This document shows, one piece after another, positions 1 to 8,874 of a stretch of DNA of 64,000 nt. The first letter of the stretch is position 1. Every line of letters starts with the position of its first letter. The notes beneath the pieces were generated by a model that saw only the letters and a list, made by a program, of their open reading frames with translations, did not search any database and was not told the origin of the DNA. Location: NCBI GenBank assembly GCA_029260495.1, contig JAJDDD010000016.1, positions 186,001 through 250,000 on the forward strand, given 5' to 3'. Origin of the DNA: Phycisphaerales bacterium. Lineage in GTDB: Bacteria; Planctomycetota; Phycisphaerae; Phycisphaerales; UBA1924. The position numbers were made by a program, and so were the translations under genes.

Positions 1-176
1 GTGTTGCTTCACCAACCCGTGACAGGCGTTCTTTCTTGCCCGGCGAGGATGAAAGGTCCAAGTTTACCCGAATAAGGCAAGCGGTCGCGCTACAAGTTGG
101 ATGATGAGGTCCGCCGGGTTTATCACGTCACGCGACCGCGGCCAAGCGTCGATGGTGGGCGTGGAGGATGCTCAGC

Positions 177-902
177 GTGATTGCCCCCGTTGGAGCCAAC
201 TCAGGGACGAATTTTCTACTCGCTCAGCTCAGCGGGAGCGCCGTCGGTGCGCAGGCAGTACGGAGCATCGCTGCCCCCACGAAAGCTGGGGCAGACTCCC
301 TCCGGCCCGAAGAGATCGACACCCTCCATCCGGCGGATCGCTCCTATGACGCCGAAGCAGGTGGGCGCTCTCTCCGAGGCGGAGCCGAGCCGGTCGTTTC
401 GACCGCCTTTCAGCGCAATGCAGACGGTGACGAAGCAAGCTTCTCAAGCCGGGCTGATGACCTCACGCAGGAGGAGCGCCAGCAGGTTGAAAAACTTCGT
501 CTGCGTGATTCAGAGGTGCGCCAGCATGAAGCGGCCCACAAGGCGGCAGCAGGGGGGCTCGCGGTCGGCGGGCCCAGCTTTGAGTACCAGGCAGGACCGG
601 ACGGCAAACGCTATGCAGTTGGCGGGCATGTTCAGGTAGACACATCACCCGGCGCGACGCCCGAGGAGACACTCCAGAAAGCTCAGCAAATCCAGCGGGC
701 TGCGCTGGCGCCTGGGGATCCATCTTCCGCAGATCGAGCGGTCGCAGCCAAGGCGGCGCGCATGGCGGCGGACGCCCAGCAGGAGCTCGCCAGTTCTCAC
801 AAGAACAGCCAAGACGAACGCGGATCTCAAGGCGTCGATGAGCCCAAGCCCGAAGAGACGCCGGCTGTCAACGCATCGATTGGAATCGATCTCTTCGCAT
901 AG
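177..902 (+). CDS. SprA-related family protein with HEAAH motif
   Basis: The C-terminal half matches the SprA-related family: a charged helix, then HEAAH (about residues 117-121), the stretch FEYQAGPDGKRYAVGG, a VDTSP motif and an RAALAP..P..DR..AA helix. HExxH suggests a zinc site, but activity in this family is unproven to my knowledge. The N-terminal ~90 residues are low-complexity and have no recognisable domain. I prefer the GTG at 177 because GGAGG at 163-167 sits 9 bases upstream; the ATG at 168 directly abuts that site. The gene converges on sppA, and a hairpin lies between them. Cellular role unknown. Confidence 0.75.
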   Translation: MIAPVGANSGTNFLLAQLSGSAVGAQAVRSIAAPTKAGADSLRPEEIDTLHPADRSYDAEAGGRSLRGGAEPVVSTAFQRNADGDEASFSSRADDLTQEERQQVEKLRLRDSEVRQHEAAHKAAAGGLAVGGPSFEYQAGPDGKRYAVGGHVQVDTSPGATPEETLQKAQQIQRAALAPGDPSSADRAVAAKAARMAADAQQELASSHKNSQDERGSQGVDEPKPEETPAVNASIGIDLFA

Positions 903-906
903 ACAT

Positions 907-934
907 AAAAACAGGACGGGATTAAATCCCGCCC
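907..934 (-). terminator. Rho-independent terminator for sppA
   Basis: Read on the minus strand, a 6-bp stem (CGGGAT/ATCCCG, 3-base loop), extended by two more pairs across a mismatch, is followed by TGTTTTT. It lies about 60 bases past the sppA stop. On the plus strand no T-run follows, so it serves the minus strand. Confidence 0.7.
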
Positions 935-995
935 CACTTTGCGTATCTATCAAGATGTCAGCGAAATCGCCCAATCGATCATTCGCTGGATTCAC

Positions 996-2792
996 TCAAC
1001 GAAAAATCAACGCTCGCGGCGATGCCAGAAGCACCGGCTCATTACGAAGATGAAGCAGCGCGTTCATCGAATCGCGCAGGCCTGGCCAGGCCCGCGGGCC
1101 GACAAGTTCGCGCAACAATCCCGCGCCCTCGGTAATGATGGCGCTGTGGCTGTTGTCGAGACCCGGCGCGCGAACCGTTCCTGGGATCATGGACTCAAAA
1201 ATCTCCGCCAGACTCTTCGGCGGGGGAAAGTTGACGACGTCATAGGCGCCCTTCGCGAGATTGAGTTCACGCGCGAGGTCATTAATCGCGGTGTCGATGC
1301 CGCCAATTTTGTCGGCCATATTCATCGCGATCGCTTTGTCACCGGAGAAGAGACGTCCCTCAGCGGTCTGCGAGATATCAATGTCAGGGCGACCTGCCTT
1401 GACTCGAGCGACGAACTGTTCATACGTCTCAGCCATGCGCTCACGCACGAGCCCGCGCTGCTCGGGCGTCCAAGGAATGAGTGTGCTCGCGAGGCTCGCC
1501 ATGGGTCCGCGTCCACGGGGAATGACATTGATATTGAGTTTTTCGTACGCCCCTCCAAGGACATACTTGCCGCCGACGACACCGATGGAGCCCACGATGC
1601 TCGAAGGGTTGACATAGATGCGGTCGCCGGAGACAGCAATGTAATAACCGCCCGACGCCGCCATCGAGCCGACAGAAATCCAAACTGGCTTCTTTTTCGC
1701 TACGCGATTCACGCCAAGCCAGATGGATTCACTCGCGATAGCGCTTCCGCCGGGCGAGTCAATGCGAACGATGAGTCCCCTTATCTTCGGCTCATGTTCA
1801 ATGTCCGCCAGCGCTTCGCGCATCGTCAAACTTCCAACAGAGCCCGAGCCTCCGAGAATTCCACCTTCAGTGGATTCACCATCGATGATCGCGCCATTGA
1901 CGTGAAGCACCGCGATGGAGTTTCTGCGCACCGCATTGTCCGGCTCCTCCATGAGCATCTGGAAGATGGCAAATGGGTTCGACATCTCCATGAGTGAGCC
2001 GCTCGCGTTTTCGTTGATTTCAAAATCAAACTCGCCGTACTGTGTCTCAAGATGATCGTTGAGGCTGAGCCGATCAACAGCGGCGTCGACAAGCCCGATG
2101 CTGGCAGCCTCCTCAGATGAAATGAACCAGGCGCGCTCCATCACTTCGTCAAGCTGAGCGCCCGTAAAATTGCGTCCGCGCTCGATGTGTTCCCGAAGTG
2201 TTTCGTAGCGCGAATCAAGAAGCTGGGAGATATTCTGGTTCCACGCTTTACTCGGCTCGGTGTTGACGAGTGTCTCCGCGGCGCCCTTGTAATCGCCGAC
2301 CTGCACAAAATCCGCTTTGACGCCAATCATCCCGAGCGCGTCCGCCAGGTACATCTCTTCCATATAAGCGCCCGGGAGAGAGACAGCGGCGCCGGACTGC
2401 GCGATAACCTCGTCGCAGTATGCTCCGAGGACAAGTTCGACGGGGCCATAAATTTCAGTGAAGAGATGCACGCGCTTGCCAGCGTCGCGCAGGCGGGTAA
2501 TTGCCTCGCCGATCTCTTCGACCTGCGTCATCGTGAGAGCAGGCTGGCGCAGGCGGAGGACGACGCCGTCAAGGTCCGCCCGCGAGGCGGCCTCGTCAAA
2601 TGTCGCGACAAGCTCGCGCAGCGTCGGCTGGGCTTCACCTGACAGAAGGGCGGCCAGCGGCTCGGCGCGCTCCGCCAGAGCTCCCTCAAGCTCCATCCAC
2701 GAGAGGGTCGTCGCCATCGCGATGGGCGCGAACACAGCGGCGGCGAGGGCGCCGACAAGAAAAGAACAAGGGGTCATCGCGGGATTTCGCAC
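996..2792 (-). CDS. sppA: Signal peptide peptidase SppA, 67K type
   Basis: A long-form SppA (598 residues) with two tandem peptidase S49 domains. It degrades leftover signal peptides in the inner membrane. The predicted catalytic lysine is K169 in VGDYKGAAETL and the serine is S380 in SMAASGGYY, the Lys/Ser dyad split across the two domains as in E. coli SppA. An N-terminal hydrophobic stretch (about residues 10-27) acts as anchor or signal. The GTG at 2792 is chosen because GGAG lies 7 bases upstream; the internal ATG at 2777 has no such site. It is a single gene ending at a terminator hairpin. Confidence 0.93.
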   Translation of the reverse strand: MRNPAMTPCSFLVGALAAAVFAPIAMATTLSWMELEGALAERAEPLAALLSGEAQPTLRELVATFDEAASRADLDGVVLRLRQPALTMTQVEEIGEAITRLRDAGKRVHLFTEIYGPVELVLGAYCDEVIAQSGAAVSLPGAYMEEMYLADALGMIGVKADFVQVGDYKGAAETLVNTEPSKAWNQNISQLLDSRYETLREHIERGRNFTGAQLDEVMERAWFISSEEAASIGLVDAAVDRLSLNDHLETQYGEFDFEINENASGSLMEMSNPFAIFQMLMEEPDNAVRRNSIAVLHVNGAIIDGESTEGGILGGSGSVGSLTMREALADIEHEPKIRGLIVRIDSPGGSAIASESIWLGVNRVAKKKPVWISVGSMAASGGYYIAVSGDRIYVNPSSIVGSIGVVGGKYVLGGAYEKLNINVIPRGRGPMASLASTLIPWTPEQRGLVRERMAETYEQFVARVKAGRPDIDISQTAEGRLFSGDKAIAMNMADKIGGIDTAINDLARELNLAKGAYDVVNFPPPKSLAEIFESMIPGTVRAPGLDNSHSAIITEGAGLLRELVGPRAWPGLRDSMNALLHLRNEPVLLASPRALIFR

Positions 2793-2911
2793 AGCAGGTC
2801 TCCTGAGGCTGATTCAAAAAGGGCGCAGCTCGCCCAATGGGGAACTCTCACTGATTCGGACAGTAGCAAGCCGGATTTTAGGCTCATGTGGGCAAATGAA
2901 AGCTAAATGAA

Positions 2912-3307
2912 TCAGGCATACCCAAGATCAGCCAGATCGTCCTCATCGAGCCCGAAGTGATGCCCAATTTCGTGCAGGAGCGTAATACGGATTTCCTCAC
3001 GCACGCGTTCGTCGGCGCCCGTTCTGTCCCAACCGCCGGCGAGCAGGACGATGCCGAGGCGGAACAGGCGAATTTCATCTGGAAATCGGGTGGGATCCTC
3101 AACAGACCGCTCGGTGAGGGCCTGGCCTGTGTGCAGCCCGCAGAGTTCCGCAGGGTCATCAAGCCCCAGTTCGTCCGTCAGCTGCGAGTCCGGCTGATCG
3201 TCAACGATCAGCGGGGTGTCGATCAGCAGGCTGGATAAAGGCTCCGGGAGGCTCTTGAGCACCTGCTCCAGCAGCGAATCGAATCGGGCTTGCTCAGTGT
3301 CGGTCAT
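2912..3307 (-). CDS. Small zincin-like metallopeptidase family protein
   Basis: 131 residues ending in HEIGHHFGLDEDDLADLGY, the signature of the small zincin-like family often annotated as metallopeptidase family protein (Zincin_1/DUF1025-like). H112, E113 and H116 form HExxH; D121 lies where a third ligand is expected. The LFR..I.LLAGG core strand is also typical. No signal peptide is visible, so it is probably cytoplasmic. Substrate and physiological role are unknown. It is transcribed away from the TPR-YggX gene; only about 70 bases separate the two starts. Confidence 0.85.
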   Translation of the reverse strand: MTDTEQARFDSLLEQVLKSLPEPLSSLLIDTPLIVDDQPDSQLTDELGLDDPAELCGLHTGQALTERSVEDPTRFPDEIRLFRLGIVLLAGGWDRTGADERVREEIRITLLHEIGHHFGLDEDDLADLGYA

Positions 3308-3378
3308 TGCTGCGTAGGATAGACGCCCTAGTGGTGAATGCCCCTTGTATCCCTGAACCTTGAGCGGAACACTTTGTG

Positions 3379-4020
3379 ATGGACATCGAGCAGCGAATCA
3401 GTCAGTTCGAGAACATGTGCCGGGAGGATCCGGACAACGATATGGCCCATTTCAGCCTCGCCGGCGCCTACGCGCAGGCAGGACGGCATCGTGACGCAGC
3501 CGAGTCCTATCTGAAATCCGTTCAGGCGAACGCGGAAATGTCCAAAGCTTGGCAGCTCGCCGGGGCTTCACTCATCAAAGCCGGCGAAAAGGATCGAGCG
3601 ATCTCAACGCTGACAGAAGGGTATGCAGAAGCTGCGAAGCGCGGGGACATGCTCCCTGCTCGCGCGATGAAGGAGATGCTTGAAGAGCTTGGGGCCCCGG
3701 TTCCGGAGGTCGAGTCCACAGCGCCGGAAGCAATGCTGGAGGAAGGCGCCTTCGTGTGTCATCAAACAGGCCGCGCGGGAACACAATTGCCTGGTCCGCC
3801 GTTCAAGGGCCCGATCGGCGAATGGATCCATCAAAATATTTCAGCCCAGACGTGGCACGCCTGGATCGGCCAGGGAACAAAAGTGATTAACGAACTGCGA
3901 CTCGATCTTTCGCGCGATGAAGACAGCAAGACGTACGATCAGCACATGCACGAGTTTCTCGGCCTGACCAACGAGCTGATCGAAAAACTGAGCAGGCAGG
4001 AGCAGGGAAGCGCGTCATAA
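3379..4020 (+). CDS. TPR protein fused to a YggX-type Fe(II)-trafficking domain
   Basis: Residues about 15-105 form two to three TPR-like helical hairpins (FSLAGAYAQAGRHRDAAESY and AWQLAGASLIKAGEKDRAI). Residues about 125-198 resemble YggX, the small protein linked to iron-sulfur cluster protection: a single Cys in FVCHQTGRAG, then GPIGEWIHQNISAQTWHAW, a KVINE segment and a C-terminal HEFL. YggX is normally a free protein of about 90 residues, so the fusion is unusual. ATG at 3379 is preferred over the overlapping GTG at 3376. Assignment to YggX is by motif recognition; iron binding here is inferred. Confidence 0.8.
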   Translation: MDIEQRISQFENMCREDPDNDMAHFSLAGAYAQAGRHRDAAESYLKSVQANAEMSKAWQLAGASLIKAGEKDRAISTLTEGYAEAAKRGDMLPARAMKEMLEELGAPVPEVESTAPEAMLEEGAFVCHQTGRAGTQLPGPPFKGPIGEWIHQNISAQTWHAWIGQGTKVINELRLDLSRDEDSKTYDQHMHEFLGLTNELIEKLSRQEQGSAS

Positions 4021-4047
4021 AAACGAGTTCCGGTCCGGCGCAGATCG

Positions 4048-5013
4048 CTACTTCAGCAATCCACGTCGGCGAAGCTGATTGAGCAGCAGCGTCGGTATGT
4101 CCGCGTCTGTGCGAATCAGTTGGTGCGTCATCGAGCGCGACGCGCAGTAGAGCTCAAGACGGGCGCAGTATTGCTCGACGCGCATTTTATATTTCTTGAG
4201 CAGAGGCGCCGTCACCGTCACCTCCGCACGATGCCCCGTTTCAACGTCAACAAGGGCAAGATCGCCGGTGATGCCCGTGTCAAAGGCTTCATCACGCTCG
4301 CTTTCAGGGTCAATCTCGCCGGGGCTGAGCGTTTGCAGGCACCAGGCGTCAAAGCCGCGCGCCCCCGCGAGAAGGCGCAGGCCGTCTTCGAATCCTTCCC
4401 GGAAAAGAAAGTCGCTGATGACGATCATCACCCCAGAACCCACACGGGTGCGGGCGACTGTCTTCATCGCATCCTCGAAGCTGGCGCCGACGCCCGACTC
4501 GTCGGCAGCCGGCTGCACAACGTCCAGAAGGAATGAGCCCAGGCGCTGTGAAGCGCGCCTGCCGCGCGCTTCGGGAAAGCGGAGAAGCTTTTCGCCGCCA
4601 AAGACCGTGACGCCAACCCGATTGTTGGAAACAAGCCCGACATATCCCAGCGCCATCACAAGCTGCTGGGCAAAAATGAGTTTGTCCGGGTCGCCGGCGT
4701 TCATGCTCGCCGAGGCGTCCAAAACAAGATGCACCGAAATATCCTCTTCTTCGAGAAAAATCTTGAGGAAGAGGCGATCCAGGCGCGCGTAGATTTTCCA
4801 GTCCAGACGCCTGGGGTCATCGCCGGGGACGTACTGGCGGTAATCCTCAAACTCGACTGACTGCCCCCGGCGTTTGGAGCGCCGCTCGCCAGGCAGGCGC
4901 CCCGCGAAGATCCTGCGGGTGGCGACGTCCAGCCGATCAAGCCGATGCATCAGGTCGGCGCTGAGCAGTTCGTCGATCGTCTTCGGGCGAGTTGTGGATG
5001 AGCGGACGCGCAT
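4048..5013 (-). CDS. DUF58 domain protein (vWA-like)
   Basis: A typical DUF58 protein of about 321 residues. It has the RRGQSVEFEDYRQYVPGDD signature followed by RRLDWKIYAR, then a vWA-like fold with a MIDAS-type DASASM sequence and a GSGVMIVISDFL strand. DUF58 proteins usually work with MoxR AAA+ ATPases in metal insertion or protein assembly. Here no moxR is adjacent; one lies about 21 kb away (26096-27121). ATG at 5013 is preferred over the upstream TTG at 5040. It converges on the TPR-YggX gene and has no membrane segment. Confidence 0.9.
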   Translation of the reverse strand: MRVRSSTTRPKTIDELLSADLMHRLDRLDVATRRIFAGRLPGERRSKRRGQSVEFEDYRQYVPGDDPRRLDWKIYARLDRLFLKIFLEEEDISVHLVLDASASMNAGDPDKLIFAQQLVMALGYVGLVSNNRVGVTVFGGEKLLRFPEARGRRASQRLGSFLLDVVQPAADESGVGASFEDAMKTVARTRVGSGVMIVISDFLFREGFEDGLRLLAGARGFDAWCLQTLSPGEIDPESERDEAFDTGITGDLALVDVETGHRAEVTVTAPLLKKYKMRVEQYCARLELYCASRSMTHQLIRTDADIPTLLLNQLRRRGLLK

Positions 5014-5117
5014 AATGGCTTGGGTTGACCTCGCGCCCAATGAAAAGCAACGCGGGCGTTGGGCGAGCGTATGCTAGGGCGTCAAGACACTAACTTCACC
5101 CGTCGGAGCGTGAGATC

Positions 5118-5900
5118 ATGCGATGCCTGCCTGCCGGAGTTCTGGTTTCGATCGTCCTGCCTCTCTTTTTCATCGGAGCGCCAGTCAGCGTTTCTGCTCA
5201 GAGCGCCAACGAGTTGCGTCAGGAAAACGAGCGGCTTCGAGCCCGAGTGGCCGAGCTTGACAGTCAGCTTCAGCGCGCCACCCGACGAATCTCGCGCCTC
5301 GAAACCGAAATCCGCAAGCTGCGCCAATCGCGCCCCGGAGCCGAAGCACCCGAAGGGACGCCGCGTGACGGAAATGACCCAGGAGAAGTGTCCGCCGACC
5401 TGCCCGAAGATCCCTTCTCAGCGCCCGACTCGATGTATCAGGCCCTGCACAAGGAATACGAACAGGAGCTCGGCGCCGAACCTCGTGAAACAGCCGCTGA
5501 GATCGGCCGGTTCAAACGAAAAGCGCAGGGCTGGGCCCGGAAGGCGGCGCTTCGGCACCGAAAGCCTGTCCAGTGGCTGCTGCGCGTTATTGACATGCAA
5601 CCCGGCGAGGGACGCCAGGAATTGGTCGTGACGCTCGCCGTTCTCAACCAACAGACGCGACAACCCATCGGCGTCCCGTTTGACTTGACAGTCAACCGGC
5701 GGGAAACGGCGCGGTTTGAGGATGCAGGGAAGAATGCATTGGTTGAGATCGCCGGCGTATTCGCCGCCAAGCCCCGCTACGACGCCGAAGCCGAAGCGTC
5801 AGGTGTGTTTAACGTGCCGCGCCTGGTTGGGCCCTACGTTGTGTTTGATTTCGATCTTTCGATCAACTCATTGCAGGTGATCCAGGAGATCGAAGAGTAA
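5118..5900 (+). CDS. Secreted coiled-coil protein, function unknown
   Basis: 260 residues: a clear signal peptide (residues 1 to about 28, ending VSVSAQ), then a leucine/arginine-rich coiled coil (about 32-75, ELRQENERLRARVAEL), an acidic Pro-rich linker and a C-terminal ~130-residue globular part without a recognised domain. ATG at 5118 has GGAG about 10 bases upstream. It faces away from the DUF58 gene, so both may share the short region 5014-5117. Probably periplasmic; no function can be assigned. Confidence 0.75.
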   Translation: MRCLPAGVLVSIVLPLFFIGAPVSVSAQSANELRQENERLRARVAELDSQLQRATRRISRLETEIRKLRQSRPGAEAPEGTPRDGNDPGEVSADLPEDPFSAPDSMYQALHKEYEQELGAEPRETAAEIGRFKRKAQGWARKAALRHRKPVQWLLRVIDMQPGEGRQELVVTLAVLNQQTRQPIGVPFDLTVNRRETARFEDAGKNALVEIAGVFAAKPRYDAEAEASGVFNVPRLVGPYVVFDFDLSINSLQVIQEIEE

Positions 5901-5946
5901 GCGACAGTTGAATAGTCAATAGTGAGGTTCCATTTCTTCGCAGGAC

Positions 5947-6558
5947 TCAACCCTCGTCGACAAACTCCCAGACCGTGACCGCCAAATCCTGCACGCCCCA
6001 ACGGCGGGCCGCTTCGTGCGTCGGGAAGAGCACATCCAGCCGATCTCCCTTAATCGCACCGCCGCGGTCGAGCACGGGCGTGATCGCGCCCCCGTCATAC
6101 CCCGGGACACTGAGCATCGAGCCAAAGGGAAAAATACTGGTGTCAGCCGCGATGAGCTTCATGCCGTTGGTCCAGATGGACATATTGCTCGCGGTCACGC
6201 CGTCAGCAAAGTCGCCGCACGAGCGATGATCCGGGCTATACGCGGTAACCGTGAGGTTCACGATGCGAGCCGGACGAATCGCACGGCCGTTGTAGAAACG
6301 AATGCGCTCATCATCGAGGAGGCCCGGCGCCGTTTCGTTGATCTCAGTGGTGGGCGTCGCTTCAGTCTCAGCCGTAGCTGCTACGAGCGAGACGAGTGGT
6401 GCGTTATCGACGTGGGCTGGCTCGATGGCAGCAAGCGGAGGCGCATGGACTGCCTGTTTCGTCATCGCAGCTGAGGTCGCCACGAGAAGAGCCAGTGAGA
6501 GGAAGGCGCCCGCTTCAAGGAGAAATCGGGCCCGGATAATCTGCCGGGGAGTCTGCAT
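5947..6558 (-). CDS. 3D-domain cell-wall protein
   Basis: The C-terminal ~105 residues form a 3D domain (named for three conserved aspartates, found in MltA and YuiC/Rpf-like wall enzymes). Visible marks are VTAYSPDHRSCGDFADG, LIAADTSIFPFGS and the hallmark VLDRGGAIKGDRLDV. A hydrophobic N-terminal segment (LEAGAFLSLALLVATSAA) anchors or exports it. It probably acts on peptidoglycan as a lytic transglycosylase-type enzyme, although only the catalytic-type domain is present. The internal ATG at 6558 is chosen because the hydrophobic segment then sits near the start; the frame is open to 6681. Confidence 0.82.
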   Translation of the reverse strand: MQTPRQIIRARFLLEAGAFLSLALLVATSAAMTKQAVHAPPLAAIEPAHVDNAPLVSLVAATAETEATPTTEINETAPGLLDDERIRFYNGRAIRPARIVNLTVTAYSPDHRSCGDFADGVTASNMSIWTNGMKLIAADTSIFPFGSMLSVPGYDGGAITPVLDRGGAIKGDRLDVLFPTHEAARRWGVQDLAVTVWEFVDEG

Positions 6559-6880
6559 CTTCTGTTGTCCCAATGAGTTTCGCGCCGATTCTCGTTCCGC
6601 AGTCCATTGCGGGTTTGAGGCCGGAGACGAAACCCCGAGTCTTGAAGTTATTCCCTCGGGCGCCATCGCCCAAGATGCCATCGTTCCAGCGTACGATCCG
6701 TCTCACCAGATTCTACAGGGACGTTCGGGTTGGCGCGCCGCGCCCGTCAGTCTGTGACGTTTGCACGATCTATAACGGCAGATCACAGAGTCCGATGAAG
6801 TGACGGTGGCTGAATCCGCCGTATAGCCCCCAAAACAGGGGGTCTAAAAAAGAATGACATTAAGGAGCGCGAGTAGCGCT
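6559..6880. other. Intergenic region with a GC hairpin
   Basis: 322 bases between the pfkB-family stop and the 3D-protein start, both on the minus strand. The only structure seen is CCCCC/GGGGG (6827-6831 with 6838-6842). It has no T-run after it on the minus strand, so it is a weak terminator candidate. The rest should hold the 3D-gene promoter; no clear -35/-10 was found. The 3D reading frame stays open to 6681. Confidence 0.5.
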
Positions 6881-7846
6881 TCAGGCCTGCTGGACCATCG
6901 CCATAAACCGGAACTCCTCCACATCGTCCATCTCGACGCCGCCCGCCTCCTGGCCGACAGCGTTCGCCGTGGCGACCGCGAGACCTTCGCGCATCGCCTG
7001 CTCCCAGTCGCCCGTCCGATCCCATTTGCTCACGACGCCAGCCAACAGGGCTTCACCACAGCCGACCGTGCTGACAACCCGGCCCGGATGGACGGAGACC
7101 TGTCCCAGCAGTGTCAACCCTTCGCCAACGAGGATGGCGCCGTCTGCGCCGCGCGTCGCCATGACATGCTCGATATGCCCACCCTCGCGCGTTGTCAGAG
7201 CACGGGCAGCTTCAATCACGGACGCTTCATCATGGACGGGTCGCTCGGACATTTGGGAAAGCTGTCGAACGTTGAGCTTGGCGAGCCAGACAGTCCTCCC
7301 TGCCAGGCCTCGCAGCGCCTCTTCATCGACATTGATGACCACCCGGGCGCCCTGATTCACGCACCGGCCGACCATTCTCCCGAACTGGGCCGGCGAGACG
7401 CCAGGCGGGAGCGATCTGCCAAAGCACATGATCGAGCCCGTTCGGGCGAGCATGCTGAGCTTGCTCGCCATCCGGCGAACATCGTCCTCCGTGACGTTAA
7501 ACGCCTGGTCGCGGATGTGCGTCTCCGTGTCATTGATCGGGTCAACAATCGTGAGGTTGTCGCGCGTTCGATCTCTGCACAAGAGGAACTGGCACACCGT
7601 CCGGCCCTCGCCGGAGCGCTCAAGGTGCTCCTCGAAGAACGCCAACTCAGCTTGGCCGACGAATCCCGTCGCGATCGAGCGATCCCCAAGAACAGCCAGC
7701 ACGCGAGAGAGCGTAATGCCTCCGCCCGTGGGGTACCACGCGACGACACGCCCATCCACCCGTTTCCCGACGGCGAAACCTGGCGCTTCGATCACGCGGT
7801 CTACCGCGGGATTCAGCGTGACAGTGACAATGCGGTTGGTGGACAT
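6881..7846 (-). CDS. PfkB-family sugar kinase, 1-phosphofructokinase-like, altered catalytic motif
   Basis: 321 residues starting VTVTLNPAVDR, the classic opening of the FruK/LacC branch of PfkB kinases, which phosphorylate fructose-1-phosphate or tagatose-6-phosphate. Further marks are GRSLPPGVS and the KLN of the K-x-N motif. Two positions deviate: the GGKGxN loop reads GGGITLS, and the usual GAGD holding the catalytic aspartate reads GCGE (about residues 262-265). Activity is therefore uncertain. ATG at 7846 is chosen; the open frame continues upstream without family similarity. It is transcribed divergently from the TauE-like permease. No PTS or fru operon genes are nearby. Confidence 0.8.
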   Translation of the reverse strand: MSTNRIVTVTLNPAVDRVIEAPGFAVGKRVDGRVVAWYPTGGGITLSRVLAVLGDRSIATGFVGQAELAFFEEHLERSGEGRTVCQFLLCRDRTRDNLTIVDPINDTETHIRDQAFNVTEDDVRRMASKLSMLARTGSIMCFGRSLPPGVSPAQFGRMVGRCVNQGARVVINVDEEALRGLAGRTVWLAKLNVRQLSQMSERPVHDEASVIEAARALTTREGGHIEHVMATRGADGAILVGEGLTLLGQVSVHPGRVVSTVGCGEALLAGVVSKWDRTGDWEQAMREGLAVATANAVGQEAGGVEMDDVEEFRFMAMVQQA

Positions 7847-7929
7847 CGGCGACCGATCGTACACCGCCGACTCCGAGTTCGTGCGTGGGCAACTCTTCCG
7901 AGCAGACAGGTTTGTCGTAGAGTGCTCAA

Positions 7930-8757
7930 ATGGGCGCGATGACAGCACTGGAGTTGGGATTGATTGCTCTCATCGGGCTCGGCGCCGGATCTCTCGGCGG
8001 GCTCCTCGGGATAGGCGGGAGCATCATCATGATTCCCGGGCTGGTCATTCTCTTCAGCGACCGGGGAGCTGAGCATCAGCACATTTTTCAGGCCGCCGCG
8101 ATGGCCGTGAATGTCGCGGTCGCAGTCCCTGCGGCGCTGAGACATCGGATGGAAGGCGCCGTTCGCGCAGACCTTTTCCGCATCCTCCTACCCTCCGCCG
8201 GGGCGGCAATCATCATCGGCGTGCTGCTTTCCAATGCGATCTCAGGAGAGTGGCTTCGAAGTCTCTTCGCTGGTTTTTTGTTCTACGTCGGGTACGAGCA
8301 GACCCGCACATTGATCCGCAGCAAACCAGAGCCCGCCGAAAAAGACGCTCGGGTGACAGTCGGGCGCGGCGCCATCGTCGGCGGCGCGATGGGGCTCGTC
8401 GCAGGTCTTCTCGGCGTGGGTGGGGGGGTCGTTGCTACGCCACTCGCGCAATTGTTATGCAAACTCCCGCTCCGGCAGGCGATCGGAGCGAGCAGCGCCG
8501 CGATGTGCCTGACCGCCGCCGTCGGCGCGACATTGAAGTTTTGGCTTCTCCCCGACGCGATGGCTGGGAGCGAGGCCAGCGTCATCGACCCGCGCATCAC
8601 CGCGGGCGTCATCGCGATCGCGCTGGCGATTCCCGCGATGCTCGGCGCCTGGCTCGGAGCCCGATTGACCCACCTCCTCCCAGTGCGCGTCGTTCGCAGC
8701 GTGCTCATCGTCGTCCTCGCCCTCGCCGCCTGGCGCATGAGCGGCATCACCTTCTGA
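7930..8757 (+). CDS. TauE/SafE family membrane permease
   Basis: 275 residues, about eight hydrophobic helices in two homologous halves. Each half begins with the family motif: GAGSLGGLLGIGGSIIMIP near the start and GLVAGLLGVGGGVVATP near residue 160. The family exports or imports sulfite, sulfonates or other anions. The substrate here cannot be told and no sulfur-metabolism gene is adjacent. ATG at 7930 and ATG at 7939 are both possible. The gene shares an ~80-base divergent region with the PfkB-family kinase. Confidence 0.88.
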   Translation: MGAMTALELGLIALIGLGAGSLGGLLGIGGSIIMIPGLVILFSDRGAEHQHIFQAAAMAVNVAVAVPAALRHRMEGAVRADLFRILLPSAGAAIIIGVLLSNAISGEWLRSLFAGFLFYVGYEQTRTLIRSKPEPAEKDARVTVGRGAIVGGAMGLVAGLLGVGGGVVATPLAQLLCKLPLRQAIGASSAAMCLTAAVGATLKFWLLPDAMAGSEASVIDPRITAGVIAIALAIPAMLGAWLGARLTHLLPVRVVRSVLIVVLALAAWRMSGITF

Positions 8758-8874
8758 GTGCTCCTGTTTGTAGCTCTTAGCCCCCGTCCGCTAAGGAACC
8801 GGAACGACGGGGCGCCAGCAAGAAGGTGGCGATAACGCTTCAGCCGCCGGTGGACTCAGCCGATCTTTCCAGCG

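Noticed and set aside
1-176. Coding or RNA feature at the window start
   Set aside because: Short frames here (for example 101-349) have no recognisable product and overlap the SprA-like gene; no RNA gene fold was seen.
939-1997. Long plus-strand frame of 352 codons opposite sppA
   Set aside because: It lies antisense to a well-supported sppA with clear catalytic motifs, and its translation shows no domain; treated as a shadow frame.
6827-6842. CCCCC/GGGGG hairpin as a pfkB terminator
   Set aside because: No T-run follows on the minus strand; the adjacent A-run is on the wrong side for termination.
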